Source: Thermosynechococcaceae cyanobacterium Okahandja (lineage in GTDB: Bacteria; Cyanobacteriota; Cyanobacteriia; Thermosynechococcales; Thermosynechococcaceae). From it: a DNA stretch of 64,000 nt. The translations under genes were made by a program, and so were the position numbers. The notes under the pieces were generated by a model. That model searched no databases. It was not told where the DNA came from and saw only the letters and a program-made list of their open reading frames with translations. The DNA is taken from the NCBI GenBank assembly GCA_041530395.1, contig CP136945.1, forward strand, positions 1,736,001-1,800,000, in the 5' to 3' direction. Shown here one piece after another: positions 23,478-30,971 of this stretch (its first letter is position 1; the number at the start of each line of letters is the position of its first letter).

Positions 23478-23720
23478 ATGGTTACAACGCTTAATAAACC
23501 ATCTTCTCTAATCCATGAGATCCGACTTGAAAAAGTTGGCCACTGGAATTTATTCAAATTTAGTGAGTCTCTTCAAGGGCGAATGGAAACCCTTTTAGAA
23601 AAGAAGAAGGCTGACCAACTCGCTCCTGATGAACTTGCTGAATTAGATGCAATTGGAGAGTTAGATCGTATTTTCACCCATATCAATGCGATGCTTGCTG
23701 CGCAAGATGCCAATCAGTGA
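23478..23720 (+). CDS. small protein paired with HNH nuclease, 80 aa
   Basis: 80 residues, mostly helical, with a Leu/Lys/Glu-rich middle (LLEKKKADQLAPDELAELD). A weak GAGG lies ahead of the ATG at 23478. It overlaps the HNH gene by 14 bp. Proteins like this are frequently seen just before HNH genes in cyanobacteria, so the two probably work as a pair, perhaps inhibitor and nuclease. Function unknown. Confidence 0.65.
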   Translation: MVTTLNKPSSLIHEIRLEKVGHWNLFKFSESLQGRMETLLEKKKADQLAPDELAELDAIGELDRIFTHINAMLAAQDANQ

Positions 23721-24159
23721 TGAACTCAAGCAAGTGATTCGAGAGCGTGCCCAATATATCTGCGAGTACTGCCATTCACCGGAGCGACTGAGCGCCAGTC
23801 GATTTACCGTTGATCATGTCATTCCGAAATCTCTGGGCGGTTCTGACGAAATTGATAATCTTGCACTTGCCTGTCGTCGCTGTAATGAGAGGCGATACAA
23901 CTTTGTAGCTGGTATTGATCCAGAGACTCAGGAAATTGTTCCTATTTTTAATCCTCGTAAACAGCGGTGGGATGAGCATTTTGTTTGGCTAAGTCAAGGT
24001 CTTGTCATAGCAGGAACTACGCCCATTGGTCGTGCAACTTGCCTGCGTCTCGATTTGAATGATACCCGTTATCCAGAGAACGATTCTATTCGAGAAACGA
24101 GGCGGCTCTGGATACAAACCGGATTGCACCCTCCAGAAGGTGATCCGTGCAAAGCTTGA
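23707..24159 (+). CDS. HNH endonuclease
   Basis: 150 residues from the ATG at 23707 (PISDELKQVIRERAQ). The HNH motif is complete: CEYCH, then VDHVIPKSLGGSDEIDNL, then CRRCNERR. The two CxxC pairs bind structural zinc and the His/Asn residues form the metal-dependent nuclease site. The C-terminal half (FVWLSQGLVIAGTTPIGRAT) is typical of a group of stand-alone cyanobacterial HNH proteins, possibly defence or mobile enzymes. It lies inside the segment bounded by the 205-bp direct repeats. Confidence 0.8.
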   Translation: MPISDELKQVIRERAQYICEYCHSPERLSASRFTVDHVIPKSLGGSDEIDNLALACRRCNERRYNFVAGIDPETQEIVPIFNPRKQRWDEHFVWLSQGLVIAGTTPIGRATCLRLDLNDTRYPENDSIRETRRLWIQTGLHPPEGDPCKA

Positions 24160-24368
24160 CTAGTTTTGGTCTCTTCTGGATAGTGCCTCTGCTCCTGACT
24201 CGTTTTGCAGCAGCAACCAACTGCGTAGTGTGTCTTGAACAGTTGCAGGGAGAAGGCGACACTGCCAATGATTAGTCTTGAGCATCGGCAAATAGGCCTT
24301 AAGCGTTGCCAGAACCTCGGTTCCCAAGCGTTGTAATGACCGCCAATAAACATCAGCAAGTCGGTGAG
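24160..24368 (-). pseudogene. unidentified minus-strand gene fragment
   Basis: On the minus strand there is an open frame without start codon. It reads LADVYWRSLQRLGTEVLATL, then LKTNHWQCRLLPATVQDTL and stops near 24160. It adjoins direct-repeat copy 2. The family is not recognised. It is probably the tail of a gene carried in with the HNH segment. Confidence 0.35.
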
Positions 24369-24573
24369 GGGCATCATTTACCTCACCAAAACTGACGAGG
24401 AGTTCTATAACACCTATATGGTTGGCAAGAAAGGCTGGTTCTAACCTGTACCATCGGCCTAGTAACTGGATCCGCGATAGCGGCGGCGGCGCTGGCCGTC
24501 ATCATCACTTTTGGGCAGGGAGCCCGTGTCGGCAACAGTGCCAACACCACGGTACTGTTGTGGGCTTTGAGGG
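24369..24573. repeat. direct repeat, copy 2 (about 205 bp)
   Basis: Second copy of 23034-23238. Here the TM2 part is only a 3' remnant, while the receiver-domain gene is intact. The two copies bracket about 1.13 kb of foreign DNA, so the original order was TM2 gene then receiver gene, tail to tail. Confidence 0.85.
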
Positions 24574-25094
24574 CTACTGGGGGGAGGAGGAGCCACGGCA
24601 GGAGGATCGGCGGGCGGGGCAGGTTCTGGAGTCGTCTCCCTTGAAAGGGCACTAAGGCTGGCCATTAAAGCGTCCTGCTGAATAGGCAGGGCATCAAGCA
24701 ACTCTAAAATGCGGGTTAGGTGAGAGACCGCCGTGGCAATGAGGGTGGACTCTTGAATAGCCGGCAGCAGATCCGTTGCCCCTAGACGCAATGCCCAGCG
24801 CCGCTCGGCACTACTAATCTGGCGGTCTTGACCAGAGGTAATAACAATCGGCAAGCCCGGAAAACGGGACTGGGCAACCTGACAAAAGCGGTAGGGGTTG
24901 GTTACCGTCATCCCCAGATCTAACAGCAGTAAATTGGGTAGGGTTAACCCTGCCGTTACCATTCGATCCAACACTTCGAGGAGGTCGCAATCTAGCTCTT
25001 CCCAGATCACGGTCACGTTTTGACTGCTGAGCATACTGTGCCAAATTTCCCCCTGACGTTGAATCGCTTGCGTCATGAGTAGGGTGGGTTTCAT
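24459..25094 (-). CDS. receiver-domain protein with Pro-rich tail and YRG motifs
   Basis: 211 residues. The first 125 resemble a CheY receiver: LLLLDLGMTVTNPYRF carries the phospho-acceptor Asp and PIVITSGQDR follows. The usual Lys near GATDLLPA is absent, so it may be atypical. Then comes a Pro-rich linker and a tail with QQYRG and RRRRYRGSSY, a short motif known from DUF4278-like cyanobacterial proteins. The ATG at 25094 has GGAGG 8 bp upstream. An IS-like element ends about 7 bp before that ribosome binding site, so native promoter sequences have been displaced. Confidence 0.65.
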   Translation of the reverse strand: MKPTLLMTQAIQRQGEIWHSMLSSQNVTVIWEELDCDLLEVLDRMVTAGLTLPNLLLLDLGMTVTNPYRFCQVAQSRFPGLPIVITSGQDRQISSAERRWALRLGATDLLPAIQESTLIATAVSHLTRILELLDALPIQQDALMASLSALSRETTPEPAPPADPPAVAPPPPSSPQSPQQYRGVGTVADTGSLPKSDDDGQRRRRYRGSSY

Positions 25095-26248
25095 CAAAAA
25101 GTCCTCCGAGAAACCCCCACCTCGCGCAGCAGGTGGGGGAGGGATAAGAGCGGTGGTTGAGTGGGGTACGATGCCCCCGAAACCACCAAATTTGTACTGC
25201 GCGAAATCAAAGAAACTTTGGAAGCGGTAAATTGCCCCAACCGCTTCCAGTTGAAATCGCTGACAGAAATCTGCTTTTGAGTATCACCGCTCACCCAACC
25301 GACATAAACCCGACTCGCCATTTCAGCGCGAACAATGTCACCCTTCCGAACTCCATGCCGTGTAGTGGTGCCGCCATATTTGCGGCGTACACCCCCTTTT
25401 ACTGGAACCATTAAGTGCAACTGCCTGCGCGAAATCGGAGGTCTGCGAATTACCCTGAAAACCGATGGCGTTAGCTCAACTGAACCTGTCCACCTATGAC
25501 CGTGAGTATTGGCAGTGTAAAACGATTCGTATCGGACGAACTCAGAACACGCTAGAGCCAATCCATCAACGGCATGACTTTCAGGTGTTTGCACTGACTT
25601 ATCTTTCGACTTGGCCAACCCTAACTGCTTTCTGAGGCTAGCGGTTTCGTACCCAAACCGCGTCTCAACCGGAGCTAGTTTTGCCAACCAGCCTAACATG
25701 ACTTGTTGACCCACCATTACAGGAGAAAAGGATTTTGACCCCTCTGCCTTTACGTACTCATAGATAATCTTGCTCACTGGAAAGATTTTGCAAATCTCAC
25801 TCACGACCCTGAATTCAAGTTGTCGATTGGCTCGAATACTAGGCGGTAGTTTGTTCTGCCGACGGTTATTAAACCGTTTCTGTCTGTGGGCGCGTTTGGC
25901 GTAGGCAACCTTGCGGTTGATTCTCCTCCCGCGTCTCCCACGTCGCATCATCCGACGTTGTTCCATTCGGCCTTTGACCGTTTGGAATGGCAACACTAGG
26001 TGAGCCAAAAATAAAGTTGCCTTGGGTGATTGCACTCCAATACCGGAATACAGCTTTCCGGGGTCGATGCCCACCGCAATCGGTTGGGTTTCTTCCCCAG
26101 AAGGTTGCTGAACCAGTTGGACGTAGAACACGCCCAAATCTGACCATTTGCCCACTGCCAGCCCATCTCGAATCCAGCGTCTTGCGCGACTCGCCTTGGT
26201 GGGCATCAACGGTTTTCCGTCAGGTGATAGAACTGGAACTCGCAACAT
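25094..26248 (-). CDS. isrB: IsrB-type RuvC nuclease (RRXRR protein, IscB relative without HNH)
   Basis: 384 residues. Order of parts: PLMP motif (DGKPLMPTKASRARR, residues 10-25); RuvC-I with GIDPGK near residue 60; arginine-rich bridge helix MMRRGRRGRRINRK near 100; RuvC-II IIYEYVKAEG near 160; RuvC-III ESHAVDGLALAC near 225; then a C-terminal domain with RKGDIVRAEMASRVYVGWVSG. No HNH domain lies between RuvC-II and III, which separates IsrB from IscB. All RuvC acidic residues and the RuvC-III His are present. IsrB proteins are RNA-guided DNA nickases. The last 20 codons read through the element end into host DNA. Confidence 0.8.
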   Translation of the reverse strand: MLRVPVLSPDGKPLMPTKASRARRWIRDGLAVGKWSDLGVFYVQLVQQPSGEETQPIAVGIDPGKLYSGIGVQSPKATLFLAHLVLPFQTVKGRMEQRRMMRRGRRGRRINRKVAYAKRAHRQKRFNNRRQNKLPPSIRANRQLEFRVVSEICKIFPVSKIIYEYVKAEGSKSFSPVMVGQQVMLGWLAKLAPVETRFGYETASLRKQLGLAKSKDKSVQTPESHAVDGLALACSEFVRYESFYTANTHGHRWTGSVELTPSVFRVIRRPPISRRQLHLMVPVKGGVRRKYGGTTTRHGVRKGDIVRAEMASRVYVGWVSGDTQKQISVSDFNWKRLGQFTASKVSLISRSTNLVVSGASYPTQPPLLSLPHLLREVGVSRRTF

Positions 26249-26460
26249 GTGATAAACCTCTTTCGAGTTTGAGTCTCTTCGTCCACCGAATCAAACATGT
26301 CTTGGCTTTCCCAACGCCTCTAACCAGGAGGCTTGCAGATAATCCGATCTAGAGAAGCAACCGGAAGTGCGTAGCATGATTCGGCTCAATGGACTATTCA
26401 AGGTTTCAGTGGGTCTGGCTCCCCACTCTCCCACCTCGCGTTAGCAGGTGGGAATTCTTG
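25112..26460 (-). mobile_element. IS200/IS605-like element carrying isrB, no transposase
   Basis: Both ends carry the same hairpin: CCCCCACCTCGCGCAGCAGG at 25114 and CCCACCTCGCGTTAGCAGG at 26430, with arms CCCACCT/AGGTGGG. This matches the subterminal hairpins of IS200/IS605 elements. No TnpA (Y1) transposase is present, so movement would depend on one in trans. Exact borders are uncertain by a few bases because no target duplication is made by this family. Confidence 0.7.
26249..26460 (-). ncRNA. candidate omega RNA region upstream of isrB
   Basis: The 212 bp between the isrB start and the element end are non-coding. IscB and IsrB proteins use a guide RNA made from this position, with the guide copied from DNA just outside the element end (here beyond 26460) and the scaffold inside. 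The terminal hairpin at 26429-26453 and the spacing agree; transcription is not shown by sequence alone. Confidence 0.45.
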
Positions 26461-26596
26461 AAGGGCTTAAAATCCTTCAAATTTTTGCTGCAAAGGATAC
26501 AGAAACCATCTATAAGTTAATCTCTTGTTTAACATACTTTAACAACAATGCCAGCTTTAGAGACGCTCAGATGTTCATAGGGAACACTCTGACCCT

Positions 26597-27505
26597 TTAG
26601 GGGACGGGAACCGTATTCAGTAACTCGGCCACAAAGGCCAAGTTAGAGCGGCCAGCGGTGGTAATGAGGCGATGGCCAAGGACGTGGGGTGCAAGCCGTT
26701 TCACATCATCGGGCACCACATAATCGCGATCGCTCAGGAAGGCTAGGGCTTGGGCGGTGCGTTGGAGCATGACGGTGCCGCGGGGGCTAACGCCAAGGGT
26801 GATGCGATCGCTCTCGCGGGTACTGCGGACAAGGCTGAGGATGTACTTTTGCACCACCGGTTCCACGTGTACCTGTAGCACCTGTTGTCGCAACTGCTCG
26901 ATGTCACTGAGACTCAAACAAGGGCTAAGCTGTTTCAGGTCTAGCCCCCCCTGTAGCCGCTGTAGCATTTGCAGTTCTTCGTCTTCGCTGGGGTATCCTA
27001 AGCTGAGGCAGAGGGCAAAGCGATCAAGCTGCGCCTCGGGCAGCGGAAAGGTGCCTTGATACTCCACCGGGTTTTGGGTAGCAATCACAAAAAAGGGCTG
27101 GGGCAGGGCATAGGTTACGCCATCAATGGTGACTTGGTACTCTTCCATGACCTCCAGCAGGGCGGACTGGGTGCGTGGTGTAGCGCGATTAATTTCGTCC
27201 GCCAGCAGAATGTTACAAAAGACCGGCCCTGGCCGGAACTCAAATTCAGCGGTTTTGGGGTTCCAAATATTCGTGCCCGATAAATCTGTTGGCAGCAGAT
27301 CGGGGGTGGCTTGAATGCGCTGAAAGGAACCGCCAAGGGAGCGGGCTAAGGCTTTGGCCAAGAGGGTTTTACCCACTCCGGGCACATCTTCTAGCAGCAC
27401 GTGGCCACCAGCTAATAGACCCACCAGCACCAGTTCGAGGGCTGTTTCTTTGCCCACGATCACTTGACCAAGGTTACTCACCAATCGCTGTAGGGGATCA
27501 CGCAT
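26597..27505 (-). CDS. MoxR-family AAA+ ATPase
   Basis: 302 residues from the ATG at 27505. Walker A EDVPGVGKTLLAKALA, Walker B ILLADEINRATPRTQ, sensor 1 VIATQNPVEYQGTFPLPEAQ and the arginine finger region LDRFAL are all present. MoxR ATPases are chaperones that mature protein complexes, often with DUF58 and VWA proteins; a DUF58 gene occurs at 54167, not adjacent. It overlaps ribF by 8 bp and is co-transcribed with it. Confidence 0.85.
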   Translation of the reverse strand: MRDPLQRLVSNLGQVIVGKETALELVLVGLLAGGHVLLEDVPGVGKTLLAKALARSLGGSFQRIQATPDLLPTDLSGTNIWNPKTAEFEFRPGPVFCNILLADEINRATPRTQSALLEVMEEYQVTIDGVTYALPQPFFVIATQNPVEYQGTFPLPEAQLDRFALCLSLGYPSEDEELQMLQRLQGGLDLKQLSPCLSLSDIEQLRQQVLQVHVEPVVQKYILSLVRSTRESDRITLGVSPRGTVMLQRTAQALAFLSDRDYVVPDDVKRLAPHVLGHRLITTAGRSNLAFVAELLNTVPVP

Positions 27506-28403
27506 AGGATTCAACTCGCTGGAGTAGGGTGGCAGCGGTGAGGCAGTCGCTGGCAATTTGGGCTTGCAGATCTGCGAGGGCTGAAAACTGCATCTCAGGG
27601 CGAATAAAGGCTTCAAGGTGCAGGGTTAATTCTTGGTTGTAAAGGTTGCCGTGCCAATCGAGCAGATGCACCTCGGTCGTGACCCGACGGCCAGCAACGG
27701 TGGGGCGCACACCAATATTGACTACGCCTAATTGGGGGCTGCTCAAGGCAGCGGCAGTCACCCGGCAGGCATAGACCCCATGGCGGGGCAGCAGTTTATC
27801 GGCTGGCAAGGCCAAATTGGCGGTCGGAAACCCCAATTGCCGCCCGAGTTGTTGACCAGAGACGACTGTTCCAGTCAAGGCGTAGGGTCGCCCCAAGAGG
27901 GCGCGGGCAAGGTCAACGTCTCCTGTGGCCAAGGCGGCACGAATGGCAGAACTACTGACGCGATCGCTCCCGTGACAGTGGGGAGGCACAATATGCACCG
28001 GAATGCCAAAGGCGGCACAGAGGGTGCGTAAATCCTCCGCCGTGCCGGAGCGCCCGCGGCCAAAGCCAAAGTTAAACCCCACGCTGAGAACTGTGGCTTG
28101 CAGTTGTTGCACCAAAATCTGCTCGATAAATTCTAAGGGGGAAAGCTGGGCCAATTCCTGGGTAAAGGGCAGCACAATCACCTGTTCAATGCCGTACTGG
28201 CTAAGCAGGGTGCGTTTTTCCGCCGCGGGGGTCAGCAGCAGCCGTTCCTCGCCGGTAAAAAAGGCTTGGGGATGAGGCGAAAAGGTAATGACGGAGCGGT
28301 AACAGTTGGCGGGTGCTGCCTCAACTAGGGTCCGGATGACGTGTTGATGCCCCCGATGGACACCATCAAAATTGCCGAGGGCGATCGCGGTAGGGGTTTG
28401 CAA
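27498..28403 (-). CDS. ribF: bifunctional riboflavin kinase / FAD synthetase
   Basis: 301 residues. The N-terminal nucleotidyltransferase has ALGNFDGVHRGHQHVI, FSPHPQAFF, NFGFGRGRSG and SSSAIRAAL. The C-terminal flavokinase has LGFPTANLALPADKLLP, GVYACRV and GVRPTV. It makes FMN from riboflavin and then FAD. First gene of the ribF-moxR pair. Confidence 0.9.
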   Translation of the reverse strand: MQTPTAIALGNFDGVHRGHQHVIRTLVEAAPANCYRSVITFSPHPQAFFTGEERLLLTPAAEKRTLLSQYGIEQVIVLPFTQELAQLSPLEFIEQILVQQLQATVLSVGFNFGFGRGRSGTAEDLRTLCAAFGIPVHIVPPHCHGSDRVSSSAIRAALATGDVDLARALLGRPYALTGTVVSGQQLGRQLGFPTANLALPADKLLPRHGVYACRVTAAALSSPQLGVVNIGVRPTVAGRRVTTEVHLLDWHGNLYNQELTLHLEAFIRPEMQFSALADLQAQIASDCLTAATLLQRVESYA

Positions 28404-28572
28404 GGGTCAACAGCAGAGTAGATAACACAGGAAACATTCTGACACATTTGCCCAGATTGCGGCAGCTTCGGGGCGGCTCATTATTTTTCTTTTATTGTTA
28501 CCACAGAAAAAATTCTCTTGAATCCTCAGAAAAGCGTGTGCTACAGTAAGCAAAAATTTATTTAAATTTGCC

Positions 28573-28690
28573 TAATCTGAAGCATCACAGCTCAGAGCGG
28601 AGGATCCAATGAAAAGGGGCGAATTCTCACCGGAGAAAGGATACCACTGAATCCTAGCCCGTCAGCTAACTTCGTCGGCATTCAGTTGGA
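28573..28690 (+). promoter_or_regulatory. c-di-AMP riboswitch (ydaO/yuaA type)
   Basis: Conserved parts in order: GCGGAGGATCCAAT, GGGGCGAATTCTC, and the signature CCCGTCAGCTAACTTCG close to the 3' end. Closing stem ATCTGAA / TTCAGTT. It lies about 90 bp ahead of an ion-transporter gene, the usual target class. Binding of c-di-AMP normally turns such genes off. Confidence 0.8.
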
Positions 28691-28782
28691 GACTGGCTGT
28701 TGTCTATCACTGGTCAGTGTTCTATGTTTCGGTTTCGCTGCGTTGACCGGAGTCCCTACCCCACAATTTTTTAGGACCTTAG

Positions 28783-30132
28783 ATGCTCATCCAATACTGG
28801 CAGCCCCTTGTGGCAGGTCTGATCTTTCTCGGTGTGATTGTCCTGATCATGACCGAGTGGATCAACATCACGATTGCAGCCTTTCTCGGCGCTATTCTCC
28901 TCGTTTTTCTGAATATCATGACCCTTGCTGAGGCCATTAGCTACATTGGCCGCAGTCACGGCACCCTTGCCCTCTTTTTTGGCGTGATGGTGCTTGTGCG
29001 AGCGTTTGAACCAACAAAGATTTTCGACTATATTGCCACTCAAATGGTCATTTTGGCACGGGGACAAGGGAAGCGATTACTTTTGGGCATTGTTGCCCTT
29101 ACCGTCCCCATCTGTGCCGTGTTGCCAAATGCGACGACCGTCATGCTGCTGGCACCCCTATTGCCCCCCATGGCTGCGGAGGTGGGGGTAGATTTTGTAC
29201 CCCTGATTATTTTGATGGTCATTGTCTCTAACAGTGCAGGCTTGCTAACCCTAGTGGGGGATCCAGCCACCTACATTGTCGGGGATGCTATCAACCTGAG
29301 TTTTGCCGATTATCTGCTGCGCCTGAGTCTGGCCGGGGTGTTAGCGATTTCCGTCATTGTCTTTTGCCTGCCGATCTTGTTTCGACGGATTTGGCGCAAA
29401 GAACTCAAAAGCCTTGATCACTTGCCCCATCCTCAAATTAACCATCCCCGCACCTTGGCCGTTGGCTCCGTCATTATCCTGTTTGTGCTTGTGTTCTTCG
29501 TTATTGGGGATGGCACCCTAGTGAAAGTCTCGCCGCCTGCTGTCGCCTTGATGGGAGCAGCCTTGGCGCTGCTCCTTGCCCACCAAAGCAAAATTGATAC
29601 CGTCACCCACATTTTGCGAGATGTGGACTGGGGCACCCTGATTTTTTTTATGAGCGTCTTTGTGCTGATTGGCGGTCTCGAAAAAACCGGGATCATTGGC
29701 CAGCTTTCGCAACTCCTAGCCGTTGCCGTCGGCAAGCATATCTTTGTTGGCTCTCTGTTGCTGTTGTTTGCAATCGGTATTCTCTCCAGTGTTATCCCCA
29801 ACATTCCCTTGGTCGTGGCAATGGTGCCATTACTCAAAAAGTACGTTATCCAAGTTGGCCTAGCCGGTAGCGAAATTCTTCACCCCGGCTATGGGGGCGA
29901 TATTCCCGCTACAGTTCTGCCGTTGTTTTATGCCATGATGCTGGGTGCCACGTTAGGGGGAAATGCCACCCTAGTGGGTGCCTCGGCTAATATTGTGGGG
30001 GCAGGCGTTGCCGAACTCCATGGTCGGCAAATCAGCTTTAAGACATTTTTGCGCTATGGCGTTCCGATTACAGCGCTGCAACTAGGGGTCGCGGCTCTGT
30101 TTCTTACCCTGCGATTTTTAATTTGGCGCTAA
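28783..30132 (+). CDS. SLC13/ArsB/NhaD-type ion transporter
   Basis: 449 residues with eleven to twelve membrane segments. Helix-hairpin signatures VLPNATTVMLLAP, SNSAGLLTLVGDPATYIVG and the matching repeat IPNIPLVVAMVPLL with GATLGGNATLVGASANIV are those of the ion-transporter superfamily (ArsB, CitM, NhaD). GDPAT and GGNATLVG are ion-site loops. Substrate could be Na+/H+, an anion or a dicarboxylate. Control by a c-di-AMP riboswitch suggests a role in ionic or osmotic balance. Its end overlaps the convergent gene by 15 bp. Confidence 0.8.
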   Translation: MLIQYWQPLVAGLIFLGVIVLIMTEWINITIAAFLGAILLVFLNIMTLAEAISYIGRSHGTLALFFGVMVLVRAFEPTKIFDYIATQMVILARGQGKRLLLGIVALTVPICAVLPNATTVMLLAPLLPPMAAEVGVDFVPLIILMVIVSNSAGLLTLVGDPATYIVGDAINLSFADYLLRLSLAGVLAISVIVFCLPILFRRIWRKELKSLDHLPHPQINHPRTLAVGSVIILFVLVFFVIGDGTLVKVSPPAVALMGAALALLLAHQSKIDTVTHILRDVDWGTLIFFMSVFVLIGGLEKTGIIGQLSQLLAVAVGKHIFVGSLLLLFAIGILSSVIPNIPLVVAMVPLLKKYVIQVGLAGSEILHPGYGGDIPATVLPLFYAMMLGATLGGNATLVGASANIVGAGVAELHGRQISFKTFLRYGVPITALQLGVAALFLTLRFLIWR

Positions 30133-30909
30133 AATTAATTCCCATTCTTCCAGCAGGCTATCAATACTGGTATCGGGATTGGTCGCCGGGGGAGAGGGCG
30201 GCAGGTTAGCCTCTAATTGTTCCTTACTGTCGGGAAAGAACTCCTCAGGGGTGGCTGGGGTCAGGTAAATATCGCGCACATCGCTCGGGAGGCGATCGGC
30301 CAGCATTTCAAACCCTTGTTCAAGGTGCTGCTGTAGGCTTTCGAGGGTCTCGCTTTCTCCCTGAACCTCGAGGTAGGCGCGCACCCGCTCCAAACTCCAA
30401 TGAAAGGTTTGGGTAGTCACCAGCACTAAGCGGGTTAGGGCTGGCAGGTAGGCAAGGCTCGCCTCCAGATAGCACCAGAGGGGCGGCGGCGCGTCCTTCA
30501 GGCTATAGGTAATATGCTCAATCCCGGGTAGATTCTCTTGAACCAGCGTGGCCGTGCGGTTCACAATCCAGTTGCGCAGCGACGTTGCCTCCTCATCCCC
30601 TGCGCGGATCCCCTCAGGGGTAAATTCCACAAGGTCAAGGCTAAAAAAAAGACCGTGCCACGTTTTGGCAAAGAGATAGTCAACCTGCACCGCAGATTTG
30701 CCATGGTGCTGCAGGACGCTATAGACCAAGGGAGCGTAGCGACAGTACAGGGCAATAAAGTAACAGCCGCGATCGCGCTCATCCTGAAACGCCTTGATCA
30801 GATCTGCATCGGACCATGCTAACAGAGGCTGAATCAGGGGATGTTGCCGCTCCGCCATCATCGGAAAGGAAAGTACCTTGGTCATGTCCTTCGCTACTGA
30901 ACTAGACAC
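30118..30909 (-). CDS. sigma-70-like protein, divergent (cyanobacterial)
   Basis: 263 residues. The first 110 resemble sigma region 2 of ECF-type factors: LIKAFQDERDRGCYFIALY, RYAPLVYSVLQHH and RNWIVNRTATLVQ. The middle part, with PALTRLVLVTTQTFHWSLER, could correspond to region 4. The tail is acidic and Pro-rich (NLPPSPPATNPDTSID). I do not recognise a named factor. It may be a group-3-like sigma factor or a protein derived from one. Confidence 0.5.
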   Translation of the reverse strand: MSSSVAKDMTKVLSFPMMAERQHPLIQPLLAWSDADLIKAFQDERDRGCYFIALYCRYAPLVYSVLQHHGKSAVQVDYLFAKTWHGLFFSLDLVEFTPEGIRAGDEEATSLRNWIVNRTATLVQENLPGIEHITYSLKDAPPPLWCYLEASLAYLPALTRLVLVTTQTFHWSLERVRAYLEVQGESETLESLQQHLEQGFEMLADRLPSDVRDIYLTPATPEEFFPDSKEQLEANLPPSPPATNPDTSIDSLLEEWELILAPN

Positions 30910-30971
30910 GTACCCCTACGCAGCTCAGGAGACGTTTATGCAGCCTTTGCCAAAATGCCACTACAGAGCCA

